64,000 bases of DNA. Origin: JAABRU01 sp041390465. Its GTDB lineage: Bacteria; Desulfobacterota; Desulfobacteria; Desulfobacterales; Desulfococcaceae. This document shows positions 8,861-19,216 of the stretch, piece by piece; positions within the stretch are counted from its first letter, which is position 1; each line of letters opens with the position of its first letter. The position numbers and the translations under genes were made by a program. A model generated the notes under the pieces. The model had not been told where the DNA came from. It searched no databases and was given only the letters and a program-made list of their open reading frames with translations. The stretch spans positions 23,145 to 87,144 of the forward strand of contig JAWKPW010000009.1 in NCBI GenBank assembly GCA_041390465.1, read 5' to 3'.

Positions 8861-10045
8861 ATGAACACTGTTTTTTTGAAACCCGGACGGGAAAAGTCTG
8901 TTCTCCGCCGTCATCCCTGGATATTTTCCGGTGCGGTTCAGGCAGTGGAAGGCAGTCCGTCTCCGGGGGAGACCGTTGCCATCCGCAGCCATCGCGGACT
9001 TTTTCTGGGCACAGGGGCCTGGTCTCCCCGCTCCCAGATTCAGGTGCGGATGTGGAGTTTTGATCCGGATGAAAAAATTGATGCAGCTTTTTTTCATCAC
9101 CGGCTGCGGCGCAGCATTGCAGCACGGCAGAAATTCAGCCAGGCGGATGCCGCCTGCCGGATTGTCAACGCGGAATCTGACGGTCTGCCCGGGCTGATTG
9201 TGGATCGTTACGCGGATTATCTGGTCTGCCAGTTTGGCAGTGCGGGAGCAGAATTTTGGAAAAACCGGATTGCGGATCTGCTTGGGCAGCTATGCCCCTG
9301 TGCGGGAATTTATGAACGATCCGACATTTCCGCACGTGAAAAAGAGGGACTTGCGCAGGTGCAGGGACTGCTGCGGGGAAAAGAACCTCCGGGACTGCTG
9401 GAAATTCAGGAAGGCCCCTGCCGTTTTCTTGTTGATATCCGCAGGGGACAGAAAACCGGTTTTTTCACAGATCAGCGGGATAACCGCAGCAGAGTCTTCC
9501 TTTCCTGCAGACATGCCGAAGTGCTGGACTGCTTTTCCTATACGGGCGGATTCACGGTCAATGCTCTCATGGGCGGGGCAAAGCATGTCACCAGCATTGA
9601 TGCCTCTTCCTCTGCCCTTGCAATGCTGCACAAAAATATAAATCTCAACGGGCTCGGCATTGATCGTTCGGAGGCAGCCCAAGGGGATGTTTTTTCCCTT
9701 TTGCGGGAATACCGCAGCAGAGGAAGGCAGTTTGATGTAATTATTCTGGATCCGCCCAAGTTTGCAGAATCCAAAAAATATCTTGCCGCCGCGGCCCGTG
9801 CCTACAAGGATATCAGCCTGCTGGGATTTGCGCTGCTTCGGCCCGGAGGCTGTCTTTTCACCTTTTCCTGTTCCGGCCTCATGGAAGCAGATTTGTTTCA
9901 GAAAATTGTGGCAGATGCAGCGCTGGATGCCGGTCGTGAGGCACATATCATTGGCCGGCTCTGCCAGGCAGAGGATCATCCGGTGTCCCTCAACTTTCCC
10001 GAAGGCGCATATCTGAAAGGGCTGCAGTGCCGTGTGATTTCATAA
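8861..10045 (+). CDS. rlmI: RlmI-type 23S rRNA m5C methyltransferase
   Basis: About 394 residues starting MNTVFLKPGREK at 8861, after AGGG; the frame is open further upstream but that part has no family features. An N-terminal PUA-like region (SVLRRHPWIFSGAV, HRGLFLGTGAWSP) is followed by an RlmI-like middle domain and a Rossmann methyltransferase: VLDCFSYTGGFTVNAL (SAM site) and IILDPPKFAESKK (catalytic DPPK motif), then FTFSCSG. RlmI/YccW enzymes methylate a cytosine of 23S rRNA (C1962 in E. coli). The protein is complete. Neighbours give no further hint. Confidence 0.88.
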   Translation: MNTVFLKPGREKSVLRRHPWIFSGAVQAVEGSPSPGETVAIRSHRGLFLGTGAWSPRSQIQVRMWSFDPDEKIDAAFFHHRLRRSIAARQKFSQADAACRIVNAESDGLPGLIVDRYADYLVCQFGSAGAEFWKNRIADLLGQLCPCAGIYERSDISAREKEGLAQVQGLLRGKEPPGLLEIQEGPCRFLVDIRRGQKTGFFTDQRDNRSRVFLSCRHAEVLDCFSYTGGFTVNALMGGAKHVTSIDASSSALAMLHKNINLNGLGIDRSEAAQGDVFSLLREYRSRGRQFDVIILDPPKFAESKKYLAAAARAYKDISLLGFALLRPGGCLFTFSCSGLMEADLFQKIVADAALDAGREAHIIGRLCQAEDHPVSLNFPEGAYLKGLQCRVIS

Positions 10046-10146
10046 GATTTGCACAGAATTTTGCAGCCCGCGTGATTGATCCCCAGCACATTCCGTTTTC
10101 AAATTCCTGTGTTTTTTCTTTGTGCAACTGTTTCATTTTTTCAATT

Positions 10147-10298
10147 AATACCAATTCTCTATTGAAACCATGCTTTTTTAAACCACAAAGGACACAAAGA
10201 TGGCACAAAGGGCACAATAAATTTATATCACTGTATAAAATCGACAGCAAATCGATATTGCTTTTCCCAGAACACAGTTTCAATGGAGAATCGGTATT
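10147..10298. mobile_element. MITE family C, copy 1
   Basis: A 152-bp element bounded by inverted repeats AATACCAATTCTCTATTGAAA and TTTCAATGGAGAATCGGTATT. The interior has the core AACCACAAAGGACACAAAG followed by ATGGCACAAAG. It has no coding capacity. The ends lie next to TA, the target typical of IS630/Tc1-like elements, so mobilisation by such a transposase is plausible but not shown. Other copies are at 13225, 41507, 50998 and 52849. Confidence 0.75.
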
Positions 10299-10363
10299 AA
10301 AGGCAGGTGTTGCATAAATTCAATGGCGATTTGGTATCAGACATGCACAAAATTTGTTTTGAA

Positions 10364-10390
10364 TTGACAAATTCTGTTTGCAGGTATAAA
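10364..10390 (+). promoter_or_regulatory. Possible sigma-70 promoter
   Basis: TTGACA at 10364-10369 and TATAAA at 10385-10390 are 15 bases apart, shorter than ideal. They lie about 165 bases before the start of the DVU0772-type gene. Confidence 0.35.
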
Positions 10391-10554
10391 AATTTTTTGA
10401 TTCAGAAAAATTGATTTGGAATCTTGAAAAAATCTTTCTGCGGTATTATAGTCTCATAAATGCTTATACTTTCAAAATCACAGGACACAGAGACAGACTG
10501 CTGATTTGCCGTCAGTTTTATCTGTCATACCCCAAAAAACAGGAGGAAAAATTT

Positions 10555-10914
10555 ATGATGAATCTGGAAGACATAAGAGAAAACAGAAATCTTTTGAATA
10601 AGATAGACTGGGATATGACTCCGGAGGAAGCTGTCCGGCTTTATCTGGAATGGGGATGCAACTGGGCGCGAAGCAACTATGTGATCCGCTCGAAAAACGA
10701 TACGGCACATTATTTTGTGGTGAACACCTGGAAAAAAAATCCGGTGATCTACTTTATTCGCCGGAATTCGGAACATGCGGAAGAACTTGCGAAGATCAAT
10801 ATGCCCAAAGAACTGGAAGAGAAATTCCTGAAATCTGTCGGGCATAACAAAGGGGTTTTTTCCATTGAGGGAGATGTCAGGAAGTGGCTGAAAAAGCAGT
10901 TGAACTGCAATTAA
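10555..10914 (+). CDS. DVU0772-family protein
   Basis: A 119-residue protein with an excellent ribosome site (CAGGAGGAAAAATTT before ATGATG). It begins MMNLEDIRENRNLLNKIDWD and contains MTPEEAVRLYLEWGCNWA, FVVNTW and YFIRRN. This matches my recollection of a small conserved family of sulfate-reducing Deltaproteobacteria named after DVU0772 of Desulfovibrio vulgaris; no function is known. No signal peptide or membrane segment. The frame is open further upstream but without family features. Its presence supports a Desulfobacterota origin. Confidence 0.75.
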   Translation: MMNLEDIRENRNLLNKIDWDMTPEEAVRLYLEWGCNWARSNYVIRSKNDTAHYFVVNTWKKNPVIYFIRRNSEHAEELAKINMPKELEEKFLKSVGHNKGVFSIEGDVRKWLKKQLNCN

Positions 10915-11215
10915 CAAAAAAAATTCTGGCTCTCAGGGGCAGCACCGGATAAACCGCAGGCATTTTGACCTGTTATCCTCATTGTTGGTGACAGTTCAAA
11001 TCTGCTGATGATTTTCTCTGCATGGGCAGGTTTCAGACCGGCCCGTGCTTTTCAATCGTTCTGTCCAGTTGTTCTTTATTCTTTTATTTCATATTCAACA
11101 CATTCACTGCCTCCTCTCCAAACAGGAAAATGACATGCGCAGCAGGTTCCCTTCCTTTTTTTCCGGATGGCAGCAGGATGGAAAATGTGAGCGCAATACC
11201 GATTTTCCATTGATT
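10915..11215. other. Intergenic region, nothing recognised
   Basis: About 300 bases between the DVU0772-type gene and the convergent histidine kinase gene. No gene, known repeat family or clear terminator was found. Confidence 0.5.
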
Positions 11216-12589
11216 TCATGCAATGATGCCGCTTGTTCTGTTTGATTGCGGCATATTCCGAGCTGCGGGAAGGTAAACGCTGAATTCGCTGCCTTTGCCC
11301 GGTTCACTGCACACAGAAATTCCGCCCTCATGGCTCTGCACAATTCCCATCACAATGCTTAACCCCAATCCCGTTCCTTTGCCGACCTCCTTTGTGGTGA
11401 AATAAGGGTCAAATATGCGCTCCGTCATTTCAGGCTCCATTCCGATACCGGTATCGGCCACAGTCAGTTTCACATAAGGCCCCGGTTTCAGAAACTGAAG
11501 GCAGGAAGGCAGATCTTCGGTCAGGGTGACATTGCTGAGACTGACTGTCAGGTTTCCTCCGCAGGATTCCATGGCATGGACGGCATTGCTTCCCAGATTG
11601 TTCATAATCAGATGAATCAGGGACAGATCAGTCATGACCGGATTTGTATCATTGTCTATATCGTGACACAGCCGGATATTTGAGGGGAGCAGTGCCCGTA
11701 AACGGTCAAGGGATTCTGCCACAGCCGATTCAATGCGGATGGGGAAACGTTTTGTCTTTGCGGAAAAAGTGAAAGTGAGCAACTGCGTTATCATTTCTTT
11801 GCTCCGCAGGGAGGCCGTCATAATGTCTTCCAGAAAACCCTGCACTGAATTCCGGTTGCCGTTTTCCTCCATGGCCAGTTCCGTATTGCCCATGATGATG
11901 CTTAACATATTGTTGAAATTATGGGCAATGCCTCTGGCAAATGTGGCAATGGCACTCATTTTCTGCTCATGCCGCAGTTTTTTTTCCGTTTCCCGCCCGT
12001 TGGCCGGGCCCTTCCCCGGATTGTCGATGTGGCTGACAACCGTTCGGAACTGCGGTTTATTTCCATCTTTGCTTTTTGAAATCACACTGTCCAGACGGGC
12101 GTGAAATTCCGCACCGTCCTTTTTTGCCAGTCTGAGTTCACAGCTCTGCCGGGTTCTGCTCTCAAAAATCTTCCGGCAGTGAAAAGAATAGGTATCAAGA
12201 CTGTCAGGTGTGACAAAATGGGAAAAGGGTTTTCCAAGCAGACTGCTCCGGCCGGTTTGCAGCATATCGGCACCGGTCAGATTGGATTCAAGGATCATTC
12301 CGCTGTCACTGATGGTGAAATAAGCGACCGGTGCAAAATCATACAGATCCGCATAATGATCCCGTGAAGCCCGAAGTTCCGTTTGAAGTTTCCGGATTTC
12401 CCCGTTGCGCATTTCTGTTTCGATATGATGGGCACGCAGTTTATGGAGCGCTTCCCCATTTCCCATTGTCTGCAGTTTCTGTCCATTGTGAATTCCGATC
12501 TGCTGTTTTCGGCGCACTTCCCATGACAGAGGGCTGAGATGCATCATTCTGTCCGCATGGACAGCCGTATTCTCCATTGGCATTTGCAC
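11216..12589 (-). CDS. PAS-domain sensor histidine kinase
   Basis: A cytoplasmic 457-residue kinase with no membrane segments. A helical N-terminus (about 40-78) precedes one PAS domain (about 78-190, LYDFAPVAYFTIS). Then come the H-box with the phosphorylated His (FARGIAHNFNNML, His223), the N-box (NNLGSNAVHAM), G1 (VADTGIGM), the F-box (IFDPYFTTK) and G2 (GKGTGLGLSIV). It would autophosphorylate in response to an unknown signal and pass the phosphate to a response regulator not adjacent here. The start is GTG at 12589 or ATG at 12583, both after AGGAG. A PilZ gene lies just upstream on the same strand. Confidence 0.9.
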   Translation of the reverse strand: MQMPMENTAVHADRMMHLSPLSWEVRRKQQIGIHNGQKLQTMGNGEALHKLRAHHIETEMRNGEIRKLQTELRASRDHYADLYDFAPVAYFTISDSGMILESNLTGADMLQTGRSSLLGKPFSHFVTPDSLDTYSFHCRKIFESRTRQSCELRLAKKDGAEFHARLDSVISKSKDGNKPQFRTVVSHIDNPGKGPANGRETEKKLRHEQKMSAIATFARGIAHNFNNMLSIIMGNTELAMEENGNRNSVQGFLEDIMTASLRSKEMITQLLTFTFSAKTKRFPIRIESAVAESLDRLRALLPSNIRLCHDIDNDTNPVMTDLSLIHLIMNNLGSNAVHAMESCGGNLTVSLSNVTLTEDLPSCLQFLKPGPYVKLTVADTGIGMEPEMTERIFDPYFTTKEVGKGTGLGLSIVMGIVQSHEGGISVCSEPGKGSEFSVYLPAARNMPQSNRTSGIIA

Positions 12590-12640
12590 ATTCTCCTGTG
12601 ACTTGATTTCCAGATGACAATGCTGTTCCAGACTCTGTTT

Positions 12641-13063
12641 TCAGGCAAGCGGGAGGCTTTCCTGAGAAAAACCGGATGCTGCGGAAGCCGGGCGAAATTG
12701 GGAAAATAAAGAATCCTGGGGGTAATGCCTGTAATACCTGACTGTTATTCCAAACTGGCAGCCGCTGCTCCCGATTTTTGTGCATGAGAGCACTTCAGCA
12801 AGCGACACCGTGCGCGGCGTTTTCCAGCAGGCTGCATAAACCCAGCCTGTCAAATCTGCAATCTGATAAAAAATCATTTCCCCTTCCGGGACAGCCGCAT
12901 CAGATTCAAAATACATGCCCTCTCTGTTGCAGGAAAGAATCCTGCCGCTGAAGGTTTTCCTTTTCAGAACAAATCTGCACAGGATGCTGACATTGCATGG
13001 CAGATTTTTGTTTTCCTCCGGGATGGCGTCTGATCCCGCACAGGAATGTTCACTGTTTTTCAT
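12641..13063 (-). CDS. PilZ-like domain protein
   Basis: 140 residues. The central part (CRFVLKRKTFSGRILSCNRE then GMYFESDAAVPEGE) resembles a PilZ beta-barrel, the domain that binds cyclic di-GMP in many proteins. The canonical RxxxR and D/NxSxxG motifs are only partly kept (SCNREGMYFES), so nucleotide binding is uncertain. It lies 50 bases upstream of the histidine kinase on the same strand and may be cotranscribed with it. No signal peptide is visible. Confidence 0.55.
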   Translation of the reverse strand: MKNSEHSCAGSDAIPEENKNLPCNVSILCRFVLKRKTFSGRILSCNREGMYFESDAAVPEGEMIFYQIADLTGWVYAACWKTPRTVSLAEVLSCTKIGSSGCQFGITVRYYRHYPQDSLFSQFRPASAASGFSQESLPLA

Positions 13064-13224
13064 GGCAGGGCCTCCTTTGCATTGTCAGGTGGTGTGTCAA
13101 AGCAATGTATTACAACAATTGAATGATGTTAAGGATAACAGGAACTGAAAGATGCGGTGAATGCGCCTGCGGTTTGATTGACAGCGGATCAAATCTGCCG
13201 GGAAACATTGCAGGGACAGGCATG

Positions 13225-13376
13225 ATACGAATTCTCCATTGAAACCATGCTTTTTTTTAACCGCAAAGGACACAAAGATGGCACAAAGTTCACAAAAATC
13301 TGACAGGACTGAATAAAATTCGGAAGAGAATCGGCATCTCTTTCCATAAAGTATAATTTCAATGGAGAATTGGTAT
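13225..13376. mobile_element. MITE family C, copy 2
   Basis: 152 bp with terminal repeats ATACGAATTCTCCATTGAAA and TTTCAATGGAGAATTGGTAT and the internal core AACCGCAAAGGACACAAAG. Same size and orientation as copy 1. It ends 25 bases before the stop codon of the HPr gene. Confidence 0.75.
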
Positions 13377-13400
13377 GAATTCCGAGCCCGCAGAAAGTTG

Positions 13401-13670
13401 TCAGCGGATTTGGCCTGCTGCCTTTCCGATGAATGTTGCAACAGAATTCAGTATCTCCCTGTCCTCCGGACTGTCAATTTTCACTGTCACCACCGAACCT
13501 TTTGCACATACCAGTGTCAAAATGCTGAGCACGCTTTTCGCATCCGCCATCCTGTCTCCGGATACAATCCACACATCAGCCTTTGCTGCTTCGGCAGTCT
13601 GGGCGATTAAAGCCGCGGGTCTGATGTGAAGTCCCGGATCATGTGCAACCATAACATTGAGAGATGTCAT
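13401..13670 (-). CDS. HPr-family phosphocarrier protein
   Basis: 89 residues with the active-site motif GLHIRPAA (His15, phosphorylated by enzyme I of the PTS) and the second conserved region MADAKSVLSILTL, in which Ser46 is the site regulated by HPr kinase in many bacteria. The length is normal. A ribosome site (AGGAG) precedes the start. No enzyme I, EII or HPr kinase gene is near, so a regulatory role such as nitrogen- or carbon-PTS control is as likely as sugar uptake. Confidence 0.9.
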   Translation of the reverse strand: MTSLNVMVAHDPGLHIRPAALIAQTAEAAKADVWIVSGDRMADAKSVLSILTLVCAKGSVVTVKIDSPEDREILNSVATFIGKAAGQIR

Positions 13671-14192
13671 TTTCTCCTCCGATGCGGAACAAGTCTTTAC
13701 TGAAAATGCGAATTAAGGGTTAAACCAATCCCGAAGGGATGGTTATTATTATAGTAAACATATTAAATTCAGATGATTAATCCCTAATGGATGACATTAT
13801 TCTATCACCCCTCCGGGGTTTCAGGATTCTCTGCAAATTCTTTTTCTGTAATAATATCAGCCATTCAGGCTTATTGCCTGCTGAAAAAACAACTGCCGCT
13901 CATTACAGAAATCAGCGGATCAAACCCGCGCTGATTTTGCCGTGTTTGCAGTTGCACAATCAGTGCCGGTTTGATTCCACCGGATTGATGGGCTGATCTG
14001 CCGGTGTTTCGATGAACTTTCGTAAAGCCGCCTGTAATGCTCCTGCAAAAAATTGGACATACATCCGGTGCACCCGCGTTCTATATAGGGGCAGGCCGAA
14101 TTTTGCAGAAAAGTTTCACAATGCGGGATGATACCTTTTTCTCTTTTCACGTTTATCATAATTCGCCTTTTCTGCGGATCAGCACTTGCACT
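13671..14192. other. Intergenic region with a small Cys-containing frame
   Basis: Contains a palindromic segment CCCGAAGGGATGG (about 13725) and a second CCCTCCGGGG (about 13809) that resemble repeats common in repeat-rich genomes. A minus-strand frame at 13920-14159 is listed separately. Confidence 0.45.
13920..14159 (-). CDS. Small Cys-containing hypothetical protein
   Basis: 79 residues. A ribosome-like AAAGGCG lies before the ATG. The sequence has a cluster of Cys residues (HCETFLQNSACPYIERGCTG and C at the next position but one) followed by an amphipathic FLQEHYRRLYESS stretch. The C-terminal part is low-complexity and may be noise. No family was recognised. It sits 33 bases downstream of, and on the same strand as, the phasin-like gene. 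Confidence 0.3.
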   Translation of the reverse strand: MINVKREKGIIPHCETFLQNSACPYIERGCTGCMSNFLQEHYRRLYESSSKHRQISPSIRWNQTGTDCATANTAKSARV

Positions 14193-14728
14193 TCAGGCAG
14201 AGGCCGGAGCTGACTCTGCCGAGTTTCGTTTCATTGCAGCGTTGGTCACATCCAGTGCACTGCTGTAAGAAGAGCGCAGCATGCCCATCATGAAGAGACT
14301 CATTTCAAGGCCCGGCTGGATAAGGGCTTTGAGCAGATGACCGTTCTTTTTGAAATTCATGGCCTCCTTTACTGACTTGAGCATGGGTTCCATAGTCTCA
14401 AACGGGGTGTCTTTGATGTGCCGCATCATCTGATCTGTCAAATCTTCACACTTCTGTGCTGAGGACTTTAAAAAATTTTCGGTATCTGTTTTTTCTCCTT
14501 TAATGGCCTTCTGCCACATCATCATGCTGTCATCAGAGACCTGACTCACCACCCGGATCCATTCTTTGTACATCTCCAAACCGGAACATGCGTTTTTGGT
14601 TGCGGAATGGAAGACCCCATTCAGGGAAAAGGGCTGGCAGAATCCGTTTTTCTGCCAGAATTCCAGCTTGCATTCTTCAAGCCGTCATTGCATTTTTTAA
14701 ACACTTTCGTCTCCTGCTCTTCTGCCAT
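14193..14728 (-). pseudogene. Helical hypothetical protein (phasin-like look), one frameshift
   Basis: A good ribosome site (AGGAGGGACAT) precedes ATG at 14728 (MAEEQETKVFKK). A one-base shift near 14680 joins this to a long second frame, LEECKLEFWQKNGF, continuing to MYKEWIRVVSQVSDDSMMMW and ending ESAPASA at 14193. The joined protein of about 178 residues is almost entirely helical with many Met and charged residues, resembling granule-associated or phasin-type proteins, but I cannot place it in a family. Without joining, translation could start at ATG 14573. Confidence 0.5.
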
Positions 14729-15242
14729 ATGTCCCTCCTGTTTTCTGATTTCTGAATCAAAAGCCATATACAGGCAGGAATATATTTAAAAAATTTCAAT
14801 AAAAATAACAAGTTTGATGAACATCAGGAAATCAGCAGGCAAAACCTGTCGGTTTTTTGCGGGGGGTAATACTTTGTTATTTCAATATATTATATTTTTA
14901 ACAATAAAAAATAATTGTATTCTGTTTTTTTCAGGTGTATAAAATTTTCTGGATTTGAGTTTTCAGTTGTTGCACAGTTTTTAAGAGGAATATCCCTTTT
15001 GTTTCCATGCTCCGCCTCGGGCGCTGACGTGAGCATATACTATTCGCCATTGATCTGAAACACAGGTTTTCAGGCATAAAAGTTTTTCAGAAAACCGGAT
15101 TTTTCGGAAAAATCCGGTTTTCTGAACAAACAAAAACCTCATTTCTGCCTGCCTGCAAGTGTCTTTTCAATGGAGAATCGGTATAACAGACCTGTTTTAC
15201 AAAAAAAGAAAATATTTTTTCGCACACCAGAAAAGGAACACC
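14729..15242. other. AT-rich intergenic region with hairpin and MITE end
   Basis: About 510 bases. The middle (14800-15000) is strongly AT-rich and may hold promoters for the CheB-CheR gene or the divergent gene. A family A hairpin lies at 15091-15121, and a lone MITE end (TTTCAATGGAGAATCGGTAT) at about 15165-15184. Confidence 0.5.
15091..15121. repeat. Hairpin family A, copy 2
   Basis: Perfect arms AAAACCGGATTTTT and the complement, extendable outwards by CAG/CTG to 15088-15124. It lies about 120 bases upstream of the CheB-CheR start. Confidence 0.75.
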
Positions 15243-18200
15243 ATGCCCAAAAAGAAAATTCGGAAACAGAAAATACAGACAGAGCCGGTCAAACCGATTG
15301 ATCCGTCAGACGCCGCTGCTGAAACTGAAGAATCCGCTTTGCCGGATGAACCGCAGAAGAAACATTTTCCCATTGTGGGCATTGGCGCATCTGCCGGAGG
15401 GCTGGCCGCATTCGAGGCATTCTTTTCAGCCATGCCTGCGGACACAGATCCGGGCATGGCCTTTGTTCTGGTGCAGCATCTGGCCCCGGATCACAAGAGC
15501 ATTCTTACCAACCTCATCCGGCAGTACACCCGCATGAAGGTTTTCGAAGTTGAGGACGGGATGGATGTGCAGCCCAACTGCGCCTACATCATCCCGCCCA
15601 ATCGGGATATGGCTTTTCTCAACGGCAGGCTCCAGTTGCTGGAACCGTCCGCGCCGCGCGGCCACCGCATGCCCATTGATTTCTTTTTCCGCTCCCTGGC
15701 CCATGATCAGCGGGATCGGAGCATCTGCATTGTGCTTTCCGGAACCGGATCGGACGGTACGCTGGGCCTGCGGGCCGTAAAGGGAGAGGGCGGCATGGTC
15801 ATGGCACAGACTCCTGAGTCCGCGGAGTATGACGGGATGCCGCGAAGTGCGATTGCCACCGGTCTGGTGGATTACGAACTTGCCCCTGCCGAGATGCCTG
15901 TGCGGCTTATGGCCTATGCGGCCCATGCCTTTGTCAGGTCTTCCCGGCCTGAGCCCAAAGCTGAAAATGCTTTGAAAAAAATCTTCATCCTCATGCGCGG
16001 ACAGACCGGCCATGATTTTTCCCAGTACAAACCCAGCACCATTCTCCGCCGCATTGAGCGGCGCATGGCTGTTCACCAGATTGACACGATGGATGAATAC
16101 GTCAGGTATCTGCAGGTGACACCGCCGGAAGTGGAATCCCTCTTCAATGACTTTCTGATCGGCGTGACCGGTTTTTTCCGGGATGCAAAAGCATTCAGGG
16201 TGCTGGAGGAGCAGGTCATTCCCAGGCTGTTTGCAGGCAGATCCGGAGGTACTGCCGTCCGTGTCTGGTGTCCGGGCTGTTCTTCCGGTGAGGAGGCATA
16301 TTCCATTGCCATCCTTCTGGAAGAGCGCATGAATGCACTCAAGCAGAGTTTCAATGTGCAGATTTTCGCGACCGACATTGACAGTCTGGCCATTGAAACA
16401 GGCCGCGCCGGGCTTTATCCGGCCAGCATTGCAGCGGATATTTCACGGGAAAGACTGGAACACTTTTTCACGGCTGCGCCGGGCGGCACCATGTACCGCA
16501 TCCGCAAAAACATTCGGGACATGCTGATCTTTTCCGAGCAGGATCTGATCAAGGATCCGCCCTTTTCCAAACTCGATCTCATCTCATGCCGCAATGTTCT
16601 CATCTATATGGACGGAGATTTGCAGAAAAAGATCATTCCCCTGTTTCATTATGCGCTCAATTCCGGAGGTTTTCTCTTTTTGGGCACTTCCGAAACTGTG
16701 GGAGATTTCAGCGATCTGTTTGCCGTGCAGGATCGCAAAGCAAAACTGTATCAGCGCAGGCCTGACATTCACAGCACACGCACAGCCCTGTCCCATTTTA
16801 TGCCATCCCTGGTGGCAGGGCAGCAGAACGCGGGAAAAAAGATCTTCCCCGCGAAAGTGCCGCTGCGCGAACTGACCGAGCAGTCAACTGGGAATGATCT
16901 CAGCCTTGCTTGTCAACGGGCATGGCGACATCCTATATTCACGGCAGAACCTGGGATATCGGAACCCGCGCTCGGAGAGCTGGTATCAGCAATATCCTGA
17001 AAATTGGCCCGCAAAGGACTGCGGCGGGAACTCACCACCGGTCTGCACAAAGCATTGAAAGAAAAACAGACGGTGCACTGTCCCTCCCTTTGCGGGTGAA
17101 AACCAACGGCGATTACACAACGGTCAACCTGAGCATCCGGCCCGTAAGGCAGGACGAACAGACAGACCCCAGCCATACCTGAGCCCACCCTGTACCTGAT
17201 TACGCTGGAAGAGTTCCGGAAACTGCGCCGCAGTCTGAGGAAAAACCGTGGGGATCGGACATTGACGACCGATTCCCGCCGCGAGCAACCGCAGGCCAAA
17301 GAGGAATATCCTCCGGCCGTGCTTGAGGAGCTGGAGACCTCCAACGAAGAACTCAATCTCCAATGAGGAGATGCAGTCGGTAAACGAAGAACTCAGCAGT
17401 TCTCCAACGAGGAACTGGAAACCTCCAAGGAAGAATTGGTAGTCCGTCAATGAGGAACTGGCCACGGTCAATACGGAATCAGAACAAAGTGGAGAATCTG
17501 TCGCAGGTCAACAATGACATGAACAACCTGCTGACAGGCACGGGCATCTCCACTGTGCTGGTGGATCATCAACTATGCATTGTGCGTATTCACCTCGTGA
17601 TCCAGCCGGATCATCAACCTGATTCAGACCGATGTGGGGCGGCCTCTGAGCCACATTCCAATCTGCTCGGTTACGGCACGCTGGTGGAGGACACGCAGGA
17701 CGTGCTGCTGAAACTGATTCCCATAGAGAAAGAAGTGCAGACAGCCGATGGCATGTGTTACACCATGCGTGATCCAGCCTCTACCGCACAATTGACAATG
17801 TGATCGAGGGGATGGGTATTCACCTTTGCTGACATTACCGCGATGAAAAAGTAGGAAGAGATGTCGAGCAGAAGAGCGCATGCAGATTGCCCTCCGGGTT
17901 GTGCCTTTGTCACAGTTTTCAATCAGGACAAAAACTGCTTTACTTCCGGATATTCAATCCCCATCCAGTATTTTTCCTGAGCCGTTCTGGGAAAGACTGA
18001 CGCGGATCTGTTTTGCCAGGATGGGGACATGACTGAGGGAGATCAAGCAGCAGGTGATGAAAAGCGGAAAAGGTGCGCGGCAGGAAGTCCGGACTGTCAT
18101 AAACGGCAAAGCGCATTTCTGTGATCTGACTGTGGAGCCGCTCTGTGATACCGCAGGTGAGATCATTGGGATTACCTGCGCGCTGATGGACATCAGCGAC

Positions 18201-18251
18201 CGGAAACAGCAGGACAGGGAACCGGAAGAACAGCGGAAAGAAGGGCAGTAA
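15243..18251 (+). pseudogene. CheB-CheR-PAS fusion (chemotaxis-type methylesterase/methyltransferase), 3' part frameshifted
   Basis: Starts MPKKKIRKQK at 15243 after AAAGGAAC. Residues about 42-240 are a CheB methylesterase domain with Ser50 (GIGASAGG), His79 (VQHLAPDH) and GTGSDGTLGL. A CheR domain follows (LRRIERRM; RVWCPGCSSGEEAYS for SAM; SCRNVLIYM). Up to about 16880 the frame is clean. Beyond that, at least eight indels break a typical continuation: ITLEEF, repeated ELETS/NEEL coiled-coil elements, LSQVNNDMNNLLTGTGISTV (PAS), a second PAS and the end DISDRKQQDREPEEQRKEGQ at 18251. There is no receiver domain. The first 560 residues alone could fold as CheB-CheR. Confidence 0.8.
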
Positions 18252-19160
18252 GCGCGTGTTTGAAACATTTTTATTCATTATTTCAAAGTTTTAATACAGT
18301 AGGGTGGGCAAAAGCGGAGCGTTGTCCACCATTTCAGAGGTGGGCACAAAAACGTGCCCACCCTACTGACTGACTGACTGACTTAACAGCAGAGCAGGGT
18401 GGGCAAAGCGGAGCGCTGTTCATTTTATTTTTCTCTTCAGAGGTGGGCACAAAAAATGTGCTCCATTCTACGGACTGATGGACACAGCGACCGGAAACAG
18501 CAGGACAGGGAATCGGAAGAACAGCGGAAAGAAGGGCAGTAAGCGCAGGTTTGAAACATTTTTATTCATTATTTAAATATGTTAAAGCAGTAGGGTGGGC
18601 AAAAGCGGAGCATTGCCCACCATTTCAGAGGTGGGCAATAAAAAAACGTGCCCACCCTACTTAACAGCAGAGTAGGGTGGGCAAAATGCGCGAGTTGCCC
18701 ACCATTTCAGAGGTGGGCACAAAAAACGTGCCCACCCTACTAACAGCAGAGTAGGGTGGGCAAAAGCGGAGCGCTGTCTTCACTTATTTTCAGAGAGGTG
18801 GCACAAAAACGTGCCCATTTTTCCCTACTTAACAGCAGAGTAGGGTAGCAACATGAGTGGCTCCACCATTTCAGAGGCAGCCACAAAACGTGCCCGCCCT
18901 GACGATGAACACTAGCTGACCGAAACAGCAGGACAGGAATCGGAAGAACAGCGGAAAGAAGGGCAGTAAGCGCGTGTTTGAAACATTTTTATTCATTATT
19001 TCAAAGTTTTAATACAGTAGGTGGGCAAAAAGCGGATGCCATCCACCATTTCAGAGGTGGGCACAAAAAAAAACGTGCCCACCCTACTTAACAGCAGGGT
19101 GGGCAAAAGGAGCGTTGCCCACCATTTCAGAGGTGGGCACAAACGCCTGCCCTGCTGCGC
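18183..19160. repeat. Compound tandem array: gene 3' end plus TAGGGTGGGC palindromes
   Basis: Two kinds of unit are interleaved. Unit 1 is the last ~70 bases of the CheB-CheR gene plus ~45 bases beyond its stop, seen at 18183-18298, 18474-18597 and about 18902-19017. Unit 2 is a ~70-base double palindrome (GTAGGGTGGGC...GCCCACC...GTGGGCAC...GTGCCCACCCTAC) with about eight copies from 18298 to 19160. Copies differ by small indels and substitutions. A single unit 2 relative occurs at 47488-47520. Confidence 0.85.
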
Positions 19161-19216
19161 TTATCTGCAGGTTGCTCCTCCCGGTAATCCGTACCAGAAG
19201 CAATCATTACCGAAAA

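Larger units (their letters stand above)
10046..10554. other. Intergenic region with a MITE and a promoter-like site
   Basis: No gene is supported here. It holds a full MITE (10147-10298), a loose extra half of its terminal repeat (about 10317-10338, TTCAATGGCGATTTGGTAT) and a possible promoter at 10364-10390 facing the next gene. Confidence 0.6.

Noticed and set aside
18298..19160. TAGGGTGGGC array as CRISPR
   Set aside because: Units are contiguous palindromes with no unique spacers of constant size.
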